Notes: generated by a model not told the origin, from the sequence alone. A stretch of 64,000 nucleotides of DNA from IDS-8 sp040902105 (GCA_040902105.1 JBBDXW010000025.1:1-64000); one strand, 5' to 3'; shown: positions 27,763-37,204, counted from the first letter of the stretch. A program made the numbers and translations.

Positions 27763-28875
27763 CTAATTGACTATTACGAGGTCGCTTGGTGGAAGAATTT
27801 GTGACGCCGACCCGGTTGTGGAGCAGCCGCTCGTACATGCGAGGCCACCCGGATGAACGTCACTGTATCCTGTGTTATCGGCGTGAACCCGGCCATCCCT
27901 GATTTCGTCAAAGCCCACCCACACCGGACCTTTCACGGTGGTACGATTCTTGTGCCAACCGTACTTGTATACGCGAAAGTGCCAGTCAATCTTTTTCCTC
28001 GCATCCGGCACTATGCCTACTGGTTTGTTCACAATATTGACCGATGTAAGGGCCATTTTTCGATTGCCTCCGCCGTCCACCGATCCATTGGATTTCCACA
28101 ACTGCAGAATCCCCTTGTTCCCCTCAAAGATCTTGTCCATTCCACCCGATATAGTGGATGCCCTGGTACGTTTCGAGAACGGATTAAATCGATACCGCAT
28201 TACAAAATCGGTCCATTTACCGAGATCGCCGGTGACCGGGCCGAGGTCATAGACTCTTTTCGCACCGCTTCTTACCGACGTAGCAGTGGGGAAGTGAGCA
28301 AGTATCCAGTGAGCCACGGACTTGCCTTTGGGAACGTATACACCCAAATGCACCAGGGTCGACGACGCACCATTAGACTGCACTTGCAGCAACTGTGCTT
28401 CACCGGGATTCCCGTATGCACCCCTTTCATGCTCCCAGTTCTTCGGCAAGAACATCGAAAAGCCCAGGTAACCTTCCTCATCGAAATTGACCGCGTTGTT
28501 TGAGTGATTCATATAAAGCTTGGAGCGCGGCTTGTTCTTGCCCCCATTCAGCTTTGTGTAATCCTTGCTGTAATACAAAGCCGAGCGTACAAAGTGATTG
28601 CCCTTTCGCGGGCGAATAGTCTGCAAGCCGACGTTTTCGTATTTGACTACTCTTGTGTCGGTCCGGCTATCCGGGCCGAACCCGCCGCTGGTACTACTCA
28701 CATCCGACGAGCCGCTCTGCGGGTTCGGCAAAGTATGGACGAAAAATCCATCTCTGCTGGAACCGTTTGCCTGTATACGACCCGATTCAAAATCACCAGT
28801 GAAATTAACATCTCGCGCGCCTGCGGCAGCAGACAAACCGAGACAGAGAAAGACGACAGTAAATGCTTTATTCAT
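27763..28875 (-). CDS. Secreted polysaccharide lyase-like protein (paralog)
   Basis: A 370-residue exported protein with a signal peptide ending near AAAGARDVN. It shares with its neighbour FESGRIQ, FVHTLPNPQ, GFSMFLPKNWEHE, GKWTDFVMRYRFNPF, GILQLWKSNG, NKPVGIVP and the closing GYSDVHPGG...C...C tail, so the two are tandem duplicates that have diverged strongly. A heparin-lyase-I-like fold is the best guess. It has its own start region and may not be co-transcribed with the 26428 gene, which begins 190 bp downstream. Confidence 0.68.
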   Translation of the reverse strand: MNKAFTVVFLCLGLSAAAGARDVNFTGDFESGRIQANGSSRDGFFVHTLPNPQSGSSDVSSTSGGFGPDSRTDTRVVKYENVGLQTIRPRKGNHFVRSALYYSKDYTKLNGGKNKPRSKLYMNHSNNAVNFDEEGYLGFSMFLPKNWEHERGAYGNPGEAQLLQVQSNGASSTLVHLGVYVPKGKSVAHWILAHFPTATSVRSGAKRVYDLGPVTGDLGKWTDFVMRYRFNPFSKRTRASTISGGMDKIFEGNKGILQLWKSNGSVDGGGNRKMALTSVNIVNKPVGIVPDARKKIDWHFRVYKYGWHKNRTTVKGPVWVGFDEIRDGRVHADNTGYSDVHPGGLACTSGCSTTGSASQILPPSDLVIVN

Positions 28876-29238
28876 TGAACAGCCCCAAGCACAAATAGCA
28901 GGTTAAAAGCGGACCACAATGCTTATCGATGCCAGCCACGAGCAGCGCCGGGATGGCTATCGGACATCTCCATCGATCCGCACGTTCCAGAAGGAGAACA
29001 ATGCACTACCATGCCGAGAATTCCCGGCGTGTTGCAATCTCACCATGCAGGTTCGCCCCATCAGTCTTGAAGCTTTGCATCGCTCGCTTCGGGCAGGTTC
29101 ACCTTCTTTCAGGGCAAAGTACGAAATGTAAAACCCTGAGTCAAATGTCACCATATTGCGACACGTCGCGCTTACTCCAGCGAATCCAACTCGCATTTCG
29201 AGAATGGCGAATAATCTGGCGTGAGTTTCGTTGCGAGA
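28876..29238. other. Intergenic region, no feature recognised
   Basis: About 360 bases between the lyase start and the stop of a sulfotransferase. The lyase promoter should lie at its left edge. No hairpin, repeat or coding segment stands out. Confidence 0.5.
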
Positions 29239-30168
29239 TCAGGTGTAACCCCATTCGGTTGCTATGTCGCCTGCAATTTCCCGCATGGTCGCAAGATCGC
29301 GCTCGTTAAATGCGTCAAGATAAGATTGGTCCAGCGCAATCGACTTGCGGTCCAGGTCGAACTTCGACGGACTGCCCCCCAAGTGATGTACGTCTACGGA
29401 GGGACGAGTCAGCAACGAATCAGAATAGTCCAGCGAAAGGAAGTCACAGATTCTCCCGAGTTCCGAGCGCGGATCGCGACACAGATCTTCGTAGCGTAGT
29501 TGAAGCAACTGACGGGATTGAACACCGTCTGTAAGAACTTTCATTTGCCTCATTCTCATCACCCAACCGTCTATGCTGTGCCGTAAGTCGCGTCCTCGCT
29601 TCATCTTCGAGTAGACAGCGCCGCGGTAATCGCGGCCCAACATGATGCCCAGCACTCTAGTTGGCGCAAAATCGTACAGTGCACGAAAGCGAAACGGATC
29701 CTTGGATGAGTCGATCAGATAATCAGCGCCCGTCGCGTTGAAAATGGCATCAAAGAGATCAAACGAATCAGCTGCGGCGATACCCGCTCTGAATACTGGC
29801 GACGCAAACGGCGACAGGAAGAGACGCGGGTGTTGCCGGACTAAACGCCTCGCCGCTGTTCCGAGTAGCCGCTTTGCGCCACGGCGATCGGCCGCCTGCT
29901 GAAGTAATGGCAGCCGCAGTCTCAGGGTTGCAAATGATCTGCCGAGTTTGTGTTCGACTGTCGACCAGAACGGACAACTGCCGATCGGTTTGCCGCAGGA
30001 ACAGTCAAGCGGATGCGCAGGATTGTAAAGCGTTCGATCTTGAAGAACGTAGGCTGGAAGATGATGGATTTCTCCCAGCGATACCATTCGATCGTGAGCT
30101 CCCAGTAATTGATCAAGCAGTGTCGAACCGGATCGGTTGTCCGAAAGAATATAGACGATCTTTTTCAT
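29239..30168 (-). CDS. Sulfotransferase
   Basis: A 309-residue PAPS-dependent sulfotransferase. YILSDNRSGSTLLDQLLG at residues 6-23 is the PAPS loop and IMLGRDYRGAVYSKM near residue 178 the 3'-phosphate motif. A Cys-rich insert, DCSCGKPIGSCPFW near residue 55, is a feature of several bacterial sulfotransferases and may bind metal or form disulfides. It stands alone on the minus strand, divergent from the GT4 gene at 30400. Confidence 0.84.
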   Translation of the reverse strand: MKKIVYILSDNRSGSTLLDQLLGAHDRMVSLGEIHHLPAYVLQDRTLYNPAHPLDCSCGKPIGSCPFWSTVEHKLGRSFATLRLRLPLLQQAADRRGAKRLLGTAARRLVRQHPRLFLSPFASPVFRAGIAAADSFDLFDAIFNATGADYLIDSSKDPFRFRALYDFAPTRVLGIMLGRDYRGAVYSKMKRGRDLRHSIDGWVMRMRQMKVLTDGVQSRQLLQLRYEDLCRDPRSELGRICDFLSLDYSDSLLTRPSVDVHHLGGSPSKFDLDRKSIALDQSYLDAFNERDLATMREIAGDIATEWGYT

Positions 30169-30399
30169 TCGCTGAATGCCTGGCCCCCGGTTCCTCGCGG
30201 CGTGTGTGCCGCGCGCATCGTAACCGACATCACCGCTCGGGAACGGATCAGGATAGTAACAAATATATGGCGATCACCGAATTACTGATTACGAGCCTGT
30301 AACCGCTCGCCTCAGATGAACAGGGACAGCAACTCTTTTTGCCGCTATCATTGCGCGCTGGATCTCTACCCCCACGGAAAGTCCTGTCGACTGCCTCGA

Positions 30400-31530
30400 A
30401 TGCTGCGAGTTGCGATAATTACCGACCATTCGGATTTCAACGAAAAGGTAGACGGCGGTGTACAGGCAGTCACCAAATATATGATTGACGCATTTACCCG
30501 GATTCCCGAGGTAGACCTCCATGTTCTCAGTTTCAAGTACGGTATCAGTGAGGGGCGGACGTCGGCCGGAAGTGGCTATACCAGGCATACCTTGCCCGGC
30601 GCGAGATTTGGCACGCTGACCGGGTTCTGGAAGGACCAGCAGACGCTGAACCGGTTTCTGGAACGAATTCAGCCTGCAATCGTGCATGGGCAAGGCGCGG
30701 GTCAAAACGGCATTGTCGCCGCGCGCAGCAAGTACCCTTCGGTTATTACGATTCACGGAATCATGTCGGAAGAAGCCAGGTTTTATTCGGGTTTTGGAAA
30801 GCGTGCGCGACATCGCCTACTGAGCAGACTAAGCGAGCATTACTGCATCAGGCACGGAAAACACACGATCCTGATCAGTCCATACGTTGCAGAATATTTC
30901 GAGAATCGGCTTGCAGGCGAACACTATCTGATTCCGAACCCGATCGGGGATGGCTTCTTCGCGATAGAGCGGCGTGAGAAACCCGGCCGTGTACTGTTTG
31001 CGGGACGCGTTTATGCGTTGAAAGGTGTCACGGATCTGATCAGGGCGGCCGCACGAGTCGCGCAATCGCAAAAGATAGAACTGGTCTTGGCAGGTTCCCT
31101 CGATGACAGGCAGTACGTCGGCCAACTAAAAAGAGAATCCGAAAACCTCGGCATTAGCAACATCGTGCAGTTTCGAGGCCTGCTTGGCGAGCAAGAGTTG
31201 CGCGAAGAGCTAAGTTACGCTGCCGTTCTGGCATTGCCGTCGTATCAGGAGACCGCGCCGATGGTAATTGTCGAAGCTATGGCGGCGGGTGTGCCGGTCG
31301 TCGCGACCGACATTGGCGGCGTCGCGTACCTGGTCAGAAATGGCAAGACCGGATTCCTCATTCCGTCTGGCGATGTGAATACGCTTTCTGAGCGACTTAT
31401 TACATTGCTTTCGGACGAGTCCTTGCGCCAGTCATTCGGAACCGAGGCCAGGAGCCTGGCCACTGAAGAGTATCGGGCGGATAGCGTTGCCCGCAAAACG
31501 ATTGACGTCTACAGGCAGATTCTGTCCTGA
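30400..31530 (+). CDS. Family 4 glycosyltransferase
   Basis: About 376 residues. MLRVAIITDHSDF starts the N-terminal domain, with DGGVQAVTKYM as the glycine-rich loop. The C-terminal domain has LFAGRVYALKGVTDLI, LPSYQETAPMVIVEAMA (the E-x7-E site) and DIGGVAYLV. The frame is open from 30316, but the extra 28 residues look unrelated to GT4 enzymes. It is followed by a 314-bp gap before the PHPT gene. Confidence 0.84.
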   Translation: MLRVAIITDHSDFNEKVDGGVQAVTKYMIDAFTRIPEVDLHVLSFKYGISEGRTSAGSGYTRHTLPGARFGTLTGFWKDQQTLNRFLERIQPAIVHGQGAGQNGIVAARSKYPSVITIHGIMSEEARFYSGFGKRARHRLLSRLSEHYCIRHGKHTILISPYVAEYFENRLAGEHYLIPNPIGDGFFAIERREKPGRVLFAGRVYALKGVTDLIRAAARVAQSQKIELVLAGSLDDRQYVGQLKRESENLGISNIVQFRGLLGEQELREELSYAAVLALPSYQETAPMVIVEAMAAGVPVVATDIGGVAYLVRNGKTGFLIPSGDVNTLSERLITLLSDESLRQSFGTEARSLATEEYRADSVARKTIDVYRQILS

Positions 31531-31844
31531 ACTGCCGCGCAAAACGGTCCCCGTTCCTTTCCTGATGTGGCAGAATCCCGCATCATATCACCCGGTCCAC
31601 CCGCGCTCGAGTGCGTCGGTTCTTGTGATCGCAGGGTTTTCCCGACGGGTCGCTGCCGGTTGACATCTGTCCAGTCTGCTTGGTGCAAACTGGAACGAAG
31701 TCACAATTGGGGAAGCCTGTGATTTGGTATATTCATTCCATTTATGCAAAAACGTATGGCAAGGCGACTTATGGTTGGCGGTTCAAATTGACGTGCCCGC
31801 CAGGTTTCAAAAGTCGCAACCATTCTCCTAATCAGACCAGTTAA
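31531..31844. other. Intergenic region upstream of the initiating transferase
   Basis: About 314 bases. A -10-like TATATT near 31724 and AT-rich sequence suggest a promoter for the PHPT gene, but no matching -35 box is clear. Nothing else is recognised. Confidence 0.4.
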
Positions 31845-33251
31845 ATGAGCGATCAAGGTTACTTTCAGCAGGACCTGCCCTTGGGACTTGCGGCCCTGCT
31901 GCAGCGCATTTCGGCCGCTGTTGTAGCCTTCGCAGCCCTGCGCATTGGTATGTTGGTCTATGGGACTGACCTGTCCGATGCTTACCAGGCTCTCCTTATA
32001 ATAGTGACACTGCTGGCGCTCATTTTCTTCGGCGGCCCTCAAACATCGGAACTGCATAAGGTGTCACCGTTCTGGAGCACGGCGATTTCCGTATTCTGGT
32101 CCTGGTGCATACTTTTTGGCGTGCTTCTCATATTGGGATATGCGACAAAAACCTCAGCGATCTACTCTCGCAAGCTCCTGTTCTCCTGGGCCCTTGTCGC
32201 CCCTGTATTGATACTTTTGACGCGCCTTTTAGTTGACAGGTTGATCCTGCGCCTGAGGCGTTCCCGAATCAGCAAGCGCCGCGTCGTCATCGCCGGAGTT
32301 AACGAGCACGCCCGTTTGCTTGCGGACAAAATAACGGCAAGCCCCCATCTCGGCTTGTCTCTGGACGGCCATTTCGACGATCGTGGCCTCGAGCGACTGG
32401 GACAGATGCGCCCTGAGAGACTGCTCGGCAAGCTCGCAGAACTGCCTGGATATATTCGATCGAATCACATCGACGTTATCTACATCGCGCTGCCAATGCG
32501 CAACATCCAGCGCGTCACGGAGTTGCTCGACGAACTGCACGACACGACGGCTTCGATCTATTATGTGCCCGATGTTTTTGTATTCGACCTCATTCAGTGC
32601 CGTACCGATGAAGTCGAAGGTTTACCCGTGGTCGCGTTGTGCGAATCTCCGTTTCATGGGTCCCGTGGTGTCGTTAAGAGAGCGAGCGACTTTCTGTTTG
32701 CCTTGGGCATAGTTGTCCTCATCAGTCCTGTTCTACTGGTTATCGCGCTCGCCATCAAATTGACCATGCCGGGCAGCATCATATTCAAACAACGGCGGTA
32801 CGGTCTGGACGGTAATGAGATCAAGGTGTACAAATTCCGCACGATGTCGGTATCCGAGGATAGCGGTGAGATACAACAGGCCACGCGCAACGACCAGCGG
32901 GTCACTCGTGTCGGTGCCTTCCTGCGTCGCTACTCCCTGGACGAACTTCCCCAGTTCATAAATGTGCTTCAAGGTCGAATGAGCGTCGTCGGACCAAGAC
33001 CTCATGCGGTAGCGCACAACGAAGAATACCGACGCCTTATAAAGGGCTACATGATTCGTCACAAAGTTACGCCCGGCGTGACCGGGCTCGCCCAGGTCAG
33101 GGGATTTCGTGGGGAAACGGCAACCGTTGAGGACATGCGCCGGCGTGTCGAAGCCGACCTGGAGTACCTTCGCAACTGGTCGCTGGAGCTCGACGTTCGA
33201 ATCATTTTCCGGACAGTCGTGATGATCTTTTCGGACAAAAAAGCCTACTAA
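31845..33251 (+). CDS. Undecaprenyl-phosphate glucose phosphotransferase (WcaJ-like)
   Basis: A 468-residue initiating transferase (PHPT) that should move hexose-1-phosphate from a UDP-sugar to undecaprenyl phosphate at the inner membrane. Four N-terminal helices (to about residue 125) are followed by a Rossmann-like CoA-binding domain (RRVVIAGVNEHARLL). The catalytic Bac_transf domain has one membrane helix, KQRRYGLDGNEIKVYKFRTM, DELPQFINVLQGRMSVVGPRP and TPGVTGLAQVRG. All hallmark motifs are intact. It defines the first sugar of the repeat unit. Confidence 0.92.
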   Translation: MSDQGYFQQDLPLGLAALLQRISAAVVAFAALRIGMLVYGTDLSDAYQALLIIVTLLALIFFGGPQTSELHKVSPFWSTAISVFWSWCILFGVLLILGYATKTSAIYSRKLLFSWALVAPVLILLTRLLVDRLILRLRRSRISKRRVVIAGVNEHARLLADKITASPHLGLSLDGHFDDRGLERLGQMRPERLLGKLAELPGYIRSNHIDVIYIALPMRNIQRVTELLDELHDTTASIYYVPDVFVFDLIQCRTDEVEGLPVVALCESPFHGSRGVVKRASDFLFALGIVVLISPVLLVIALAIKLTMPGSIIFKQRRYGLDGNEIKVYKFRTMSVSEDSGEIQQATRNDQRVTRVGAFLRRYSLDELPQFINVLQGRMSVVGPRPHAVAHNEEYRRLIKGYMIRHKVTPGVTGLAQVRGFRGETATVEDMRRRVEADLEYLRNWSLELDVRIIFRTVVMIFSDKKAY

Positions 33252-33295
33252 AATATCCACAACATTTTCGGCCAGTGGCTATCCTTCAGCCCAGG

Positions 33296-34975
33296 CTACC
33301 AATATTTGCCTCTACGTATCTCGGCATCCACGACCGTCAGCCCATGGGTGTGAGCGAACGTGTGAATAGACGTGATCTTATGGCTCCACTGCGGCTCGAT
33401 ACTGCTCACAACTTCCTCTTCGTACTCCGTTTCGCTCAGTTTCGTAATTTGATTGATTTTCAGTCCATAACCATAGTGACGGCTGCTGTCCTGACTTGGC
33501 CGATAGATAACTCCGTTGCGTTCAAAAATCCGCCCCGCCGGTCGTGCCCGTCGTACATCGGAAATAACAGGGTTCAGTGGGTGCGGCTGCCAGTTTCCGG
33601 TAATCGGGTCATCGGCAAAATACAGGTTCAACTCGTCCCAGGTGGAAGATCCGGGATTTTCTTCGACGCCTGCGAAAAGGTACCACTTGCCGCCATATTG
33701 AAACAGGGTAGCGTCGACCGCAGTGACGCCGTGCAGAAGATTCCTCTCGAACACCCATTTGTGCGGGAATACCTCGCATCTGTAGAGAGGCACAACCTGA
33801 GCCTCGCACGCCTCGACCAGCATGTACTGAGACCCCTGGTAGTTGAAGACAAAGGGATACGAGAGATGGTGTTGCTCATCGATGACGAGCGCCGGGGCAC
33901 CATAATTGCCCTGCCCGTCCATTGTAATGACCGAAATATGGCCCTTGCCCCTTTGGTAAACCAGTTCCTCGATAAAAATGTAATACGACTCGCCTTCATG
34001 GACTACGAAAGGATCCGCCCAAAAACGATCGCGAGGTGGCAGAATGTTTTTGAAATGCCTGAAGGAACCAGAGATATCGTTTCCCATCGCGTACAACAGC
34101 AGCCACTGGTCGAAATAAAACTGCCTGCGCAGCCTGGCCTGTATTCTTTGCCAAGTCTTCTTGGCAAGTAACACGAACAGCTCTCTGTTGTCTGGATTCC
34201 GGTAAAACCTGTTGCAATAGAAATCGGGATGACTATTGTTCTTCCGTACTTCTGCAAAAAATTCTTCCTCGCCCACCGAATGTAATCTTCTGAGTGTCCT
34301 TGGAAGAAACGATGCCGACGTCCAGAATCTTGCGTTGTTGTTCAACGTTACCGACCTGTTGTTTGTAGAAGACCATGATCGATAGAGCGCGGTACCGGCA
34401 TCCAGATCCTCGGTGAGAACCTGCAACACCGTACCGGTTGCCGGCCACGACTCCATGGTCTCCCAGAACCCAGGCGGCCCGCCGCGATTGATGCGGTTAT
34501 CGCCGTGATGATACGACCAGACGCCATGCCTCGATGCCGCAAGTATCCGACCTCTCAGAACCCGGAATCCAAGGCGCACCAGCACGTCAACGTCGAAACG
34601 TTGAATCTTCGTAATATCCTCATCGGTAAAGTAATCGGAAAACGTCTTCCTGACCGGATATATCTTCAATGCAGGAATGTTACGTAACAACGGCTCAGAA
34701 TCCACTTTTTCAAACGCATTTCTTTCACACTGCACTCGCTCCATCAGAATCCCTCGGGCGAAACGAAGAACCCGATTCAACAAAATCGACGGAATTTTGG
34801 TCCACCTCGACGGCCGGTTCTCGGCAATGTCCGGGCCATTTGGCGTGGCGGCATTCAACACGACGAGCACTATGTCGGCGTACTCGCTGTTGGCAATTTT
34901 CGACAGCATGAGGTGGGCCCACGCGGGAACCCGATAATCATCGACGAGCAAGCCCACACGCAATTTTTTCTTCAT
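33296..34975 (-). CDS. Formyltransferase-like/beta-propeller fusion protein
   Basis: A 559-residue two-part protein. Residues about 5-260 resemble the formyltransferase fold: a Rossmann-like start (KLRVGLLVDDYRVPAW), then SYHHGDNRINRGGPPGFWE, where N and H match the usual N-x-H-x-S/P-LP region only loosely. Residues about 290-559 look like a five-bladed propeller: repeated FWADPFVVHEG, YPFVFNYQGSQYMLVEA, VDATLFQYGGKWYLFAG and RPAGRIFERNGVIYRPSQD, the pattern of GH43-like and GIPC-glucosaminyltransferase N-terminal domains. It may formylate or otherwise modify an amino sugar. Convergent with the PHPT gene. Confidence 0.6.
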   Translation of the reverse strand: MKKKLRVGLLVDDYRVPAWAHLMLSKIANSEYADIVLVVLNAATPNGPDIAENRPSRWTKIPSILLNRVLRFARGILMERVQCERNAFEKVDSEPLLRNIPALKIYPVRKTFSDYFTDEDITKIQRFDVDVLVRLGFRVLRGRILAASRHGVWSYHHGDNRINRGGPPGFWETMESWPATGTVLQVLTEDLDAGTALYRSWSSTNNRSVTLNNNARFWTSASFLPRTLRRLHSVGEEEFFAEVRKNNSHPDFYCNRFYRNPDNRELFVLLAKKTWQRIQARLRRQFYFDQWLLLYAMGNDISGSFRHFKNILPPRDRFWADPFVVHEGESYYIFIEELVYQRGKGHISVITMDGQGNYGAPALVIDEQHHLSYPFVFNYQGSQYMLVEACEAQVVPLYRCEVFPHKWVFERNLLHGVTAVDATLFQYGGKWYLFAGVEENPGSSTWDELNLYFADDPITGNWQPHPLNPVISDVRRARPAGRIFERNGVIYRPSQDSSRHYGYGLKINQITKLSETEYEEEVVSSIEPQWSHKITSIHTFAHTHGLTVVDAEIRRGKYW

Positions 34976-35073
34976 GCGCTTGCTAACTCATTCACTAGAA
35001 GCTCAGGGAAATTGGCCGAATTAGTCGGAGCGAATCGGTAATTGTGGGCTCGTCGTATCGTTTGCGGCGACTG

Positions 35074-36015
35074 TCAATTGACGATCTTTTCGATCGTGTA
35101 CTCTTTCAAGTCGCGCGCATGCGTGAAAATGATAAGCTCACCAAGTAGCCCTAAGGCAAAAATCTGCAGGCCCAGAACGACCAGCAGCGAGCTAAGAAGC
35201 AGCGCGGGTCGATCCGCAAGAGGTGTGTCCAAGAACAGGCGCTGAATAATTACAATGACTAGAAATATCGCCCCCAGGAGGAACGTAACGCTGCCAATCA
35301 TGCCGAAAAAACGCAACGGCTTCTTGGTAAAGCGGACCAAAAATACGACAGTAAAGATGTCGAGAATTCGCTGCAGATAGATCTTCGGTCCGTAGCTCTT
35401 TTTGAGGCGGTCCTGCTCTGACTGACGAACCTGCACCTCCCGCACGCGGAACCCTCGCCGTACGGCCAACAGCGGAATGAAGCGATGCTGATCGCCGTAA
35501 ATCGGGACTTCGTCTGCAACTACCCGCTTGAATGCGCGGGCGCCGCAGCCGAGATCGCTGAACGCAATCCCCGACACGCTGTTAACGAGCCAGTGGAACG
35601 CCTTGCGGCGGACGACCTCGAACCTCGACGCCGCTGCGCGCGGCCACCTCGCGGCAACGGCCATGTCACTTGTGTCAAGTTCGTTCAGCAGCTTGGTGAT
35701 TTCCTGAGAATCGATCTGGTGGTACGCGGGCAGAGTAAGCACTATGCTGCCGTCCGTATTCTCGATGCCGGCCGACACCGCCGTAGCCTCGCCGAAACCC
35801 TTGGCAAGCTGAATGATGCGGAGCCGCCTGTCGTTCGCGGCCAGCTCCAGTAGACGATCCGCCAGATCCGAGTGCTTACCATCCAGCACAAAGACCAGCT
35901 CGAACTCCCGGCCGGTCTCGTTCAGCGCATCCAGGTAGTCGCGTGCGAGCGACCCTGAGTTATCGTACCGCTCGCTGGCGGGCACGATAGCTGACACTTT
36001 GGTGTTGTTAGTCAT
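35074..36015 (-). CDS. DPM1/ArnC-like family 2 glycosyltransferase
   Basis: A 313-residue GT2 enzyme with two C-terminal membrane helices (about residues 230-305), the layout of bacterial polyprenyl-phosphate-sugar synthases (ArnC, GtrB). Motifs are SAIVPASERYDNSG, ELVFVLDGKHSDL and VLTLPAYHQID. The last replaces the usual DxD (LDADLQ-type) with LPAYHQ, so catalysis may be altered. Its ATG overlaps the stop of the upstream paralog as ATGA. The pair may work as one unit, one copy possibly regulatory. Confidence 0.75.
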   Translation of the reverse strand: MTNNTKVSAIVPASERYDNSGSLARDYLDALNETGREFELVFVLDGKHSDLADRLLELAANDRRLRIIQLAKGFGEATAVSAGIENTDGSIVLTLPAYHQIDSQEITKLLNELDTSDMAVAARWPRAAASRFEVVRRKAFHWLVNSVSGIAFSDLGCGARAFKRVVADEVPIYGDQHRFIPLLAVRRGFRVREVQVRQSEQDRLKKSYGPKIYLQRILDIFTVVFLVRFTKKPLRFFGMIGSVTFLLGAIFLVIVIIQRLFLDTPLADRPALLLSSLLVVLGLQIFALGLLGELIIFTHARDLKEYTIEKIVN

Positions 36016-36992
36016 TCAGGAGTTTCCCTTCGGTTCGTACTCGCTCCCCGCACTTCATCCGGGTTGATTTCCATCGCCGTCAACAGTGGGAACTTGACTA
36101 CTGCCGTGTCGCCGGTTCTGTTGATGAGTTCTGCGAGCCCGCCGCTGAATATCAGGAACAGGCTGAGCGATGCGAAAAACAGCCCGGAAGCCGTCATAGT
36201 CAATACCGATTCCGCGCCGAGCATGATTGCGACTATACCGCTTATGAACATGACCATTGAAAGCAAAATGAAAGGAGCCGCGAGCATCGCAAACCACGTG
36301 AGTGGCCGCGACGCAAACCCGGCGATGGTCTTGATAGTAAGCAGATCGAGCAATACTTTATAGACCCTGGACAACCCGTACTTGGATTGCCCGAACTGGC
36401 GCGCATGATGGCGTACTTTTATTTCGGCGATTCGCGGGGCGGCTATCGACGCCATCGCGGGAATGAATCGGTGCATCTCGCTGTAAAGCGGGACATGCTT
36501 GATCACATCGGCTCGAAAAGCCTTGAGCGAGCAGCCATTGTCCTTGATCGGCACCCCCGTCACCTTGCCGATCAGCCAGTTCGCAACACGCGACGGAATT
36601 TTTCTCGATATCAGCTTGTCCTGCCGGTCGAAGCGCCAGCCGACAACGATGTCGTAGCCCTCCGTTATCTTGTCGATAAAGTTCGGAATGTCCCTGGGAT
36701 CGTTCTGCAAGTCACCATCCATTGTTACTACGACTCGCCCACGCGCTACGTCGATCCCGGCAGCCATGGCCGGCGTCTGGCCATAGTTGCGCCGGAACTT
36801 GACGACCCTGAGACGCGGGTCGTTCGCGGCAAGGCGCTCGGCAACGGAGAAAGTCGCATCGCGGCTGCCGTCGTCGATAAAAATCATTTCCGACGTGCCG
36901 AGAATCGTATCCAGTACGCCGGCAATCGCCAGGTACAGGGGCGTGACGCTGTCTTCTTCGTTGTATAGAGGTACTACGACGGAAAGGTCCAT
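36012..36992 (-). CDS. DPM1/ArnC-like family 2 glycosyltransferase
   Basis: A 326-residue GT2 enzyme with LSVVVPLYNEEDSVTPL, FIDDGSRDAT, the metal-site TMDGDLQNDPRDI and two C-terminal membrane helices. It should make a polyprenyl-phosphate sugar for a periplasmic GT-C enzyme such as the GT39 protein at 2433-4118. ATG at 36992 is preferred to TTG at 37010. It overlaps the next gene by 4 bp; that neighbour is a paralog that has lost the DxD-type site present here. Confidence 0.84.
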   Translation of the reverse strand: MDLSVVVPLYNEEDSVTPLYLAIAGVLDTILGTSEMIFIDDGSRDATFSVAERLAANDPRLRVVKFRRNYGQTPAMAAGIDVARGRVVVTMDGDLQNDPRDIPNFIDKITEGYDIVVGWRFDRQDKLISRKIPSRVANWLIGKVTGVPIKDNGCSLKAFRADVIKHVPLYSEMHRFIPAMASIAAPRIAEIKVRHHARQFGQSKYGLSRVYKVLLDLLTIKTIAGFASRPLTWFAMLAAPFILLSMVMFISGIVAIMLGAESVLTMTASGLFFASLSLFLIFSGGLAELINRTGDTAVVKFPLLTAMEINPDEVRGASTNRRETPE

Positions 36993-37137
36993 TTCTTCGT
37001 TGGTATCCAAACTTGTGGACCTGAATGTTATGTCAGCATATCAGGTCAGTGCACGTGGAACTGCAAGGTTTTCCGGCATTATATTTGAAACTGTGATTGA
37101 GCTCTCCGCCTGCCACGAATGTTTGAAACCGTGATGC

Positions 37138-37161
37138 GATTCTCGTTTTGCGTTGAGAATC
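37138..37161. promoter_or_regulatory. Palindrome upstream of the GEMM-2 promoter
   Basis: GATTCTC-N10-GAGAATC, a perfect 7-bp inverted repeat, ends 3 bp before a -35-like TTGCAA. It suits a dimeric transcription factor acting on the riboswitch-controlled lipoprotein gene. Confidence 0.4.
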
Positions 37162-37164
37162 AGT

Positions 37165-37194
37165 TTGCAATTCGCTGCCTGATTCAAAGATACT
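37165..37194 (+). promoter_or_regulatory. Sigma-70 promoter candidate
   Basis: TTGCAA and GATACT are separated by 18 bp. The predicted start, near 37201, lies just before the first base of the riboswitch at 37205, which is the position expected for its promoter. Confidence 0.5.
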
Positions 37195-37204
37195 AGGCGC
37201 CATG

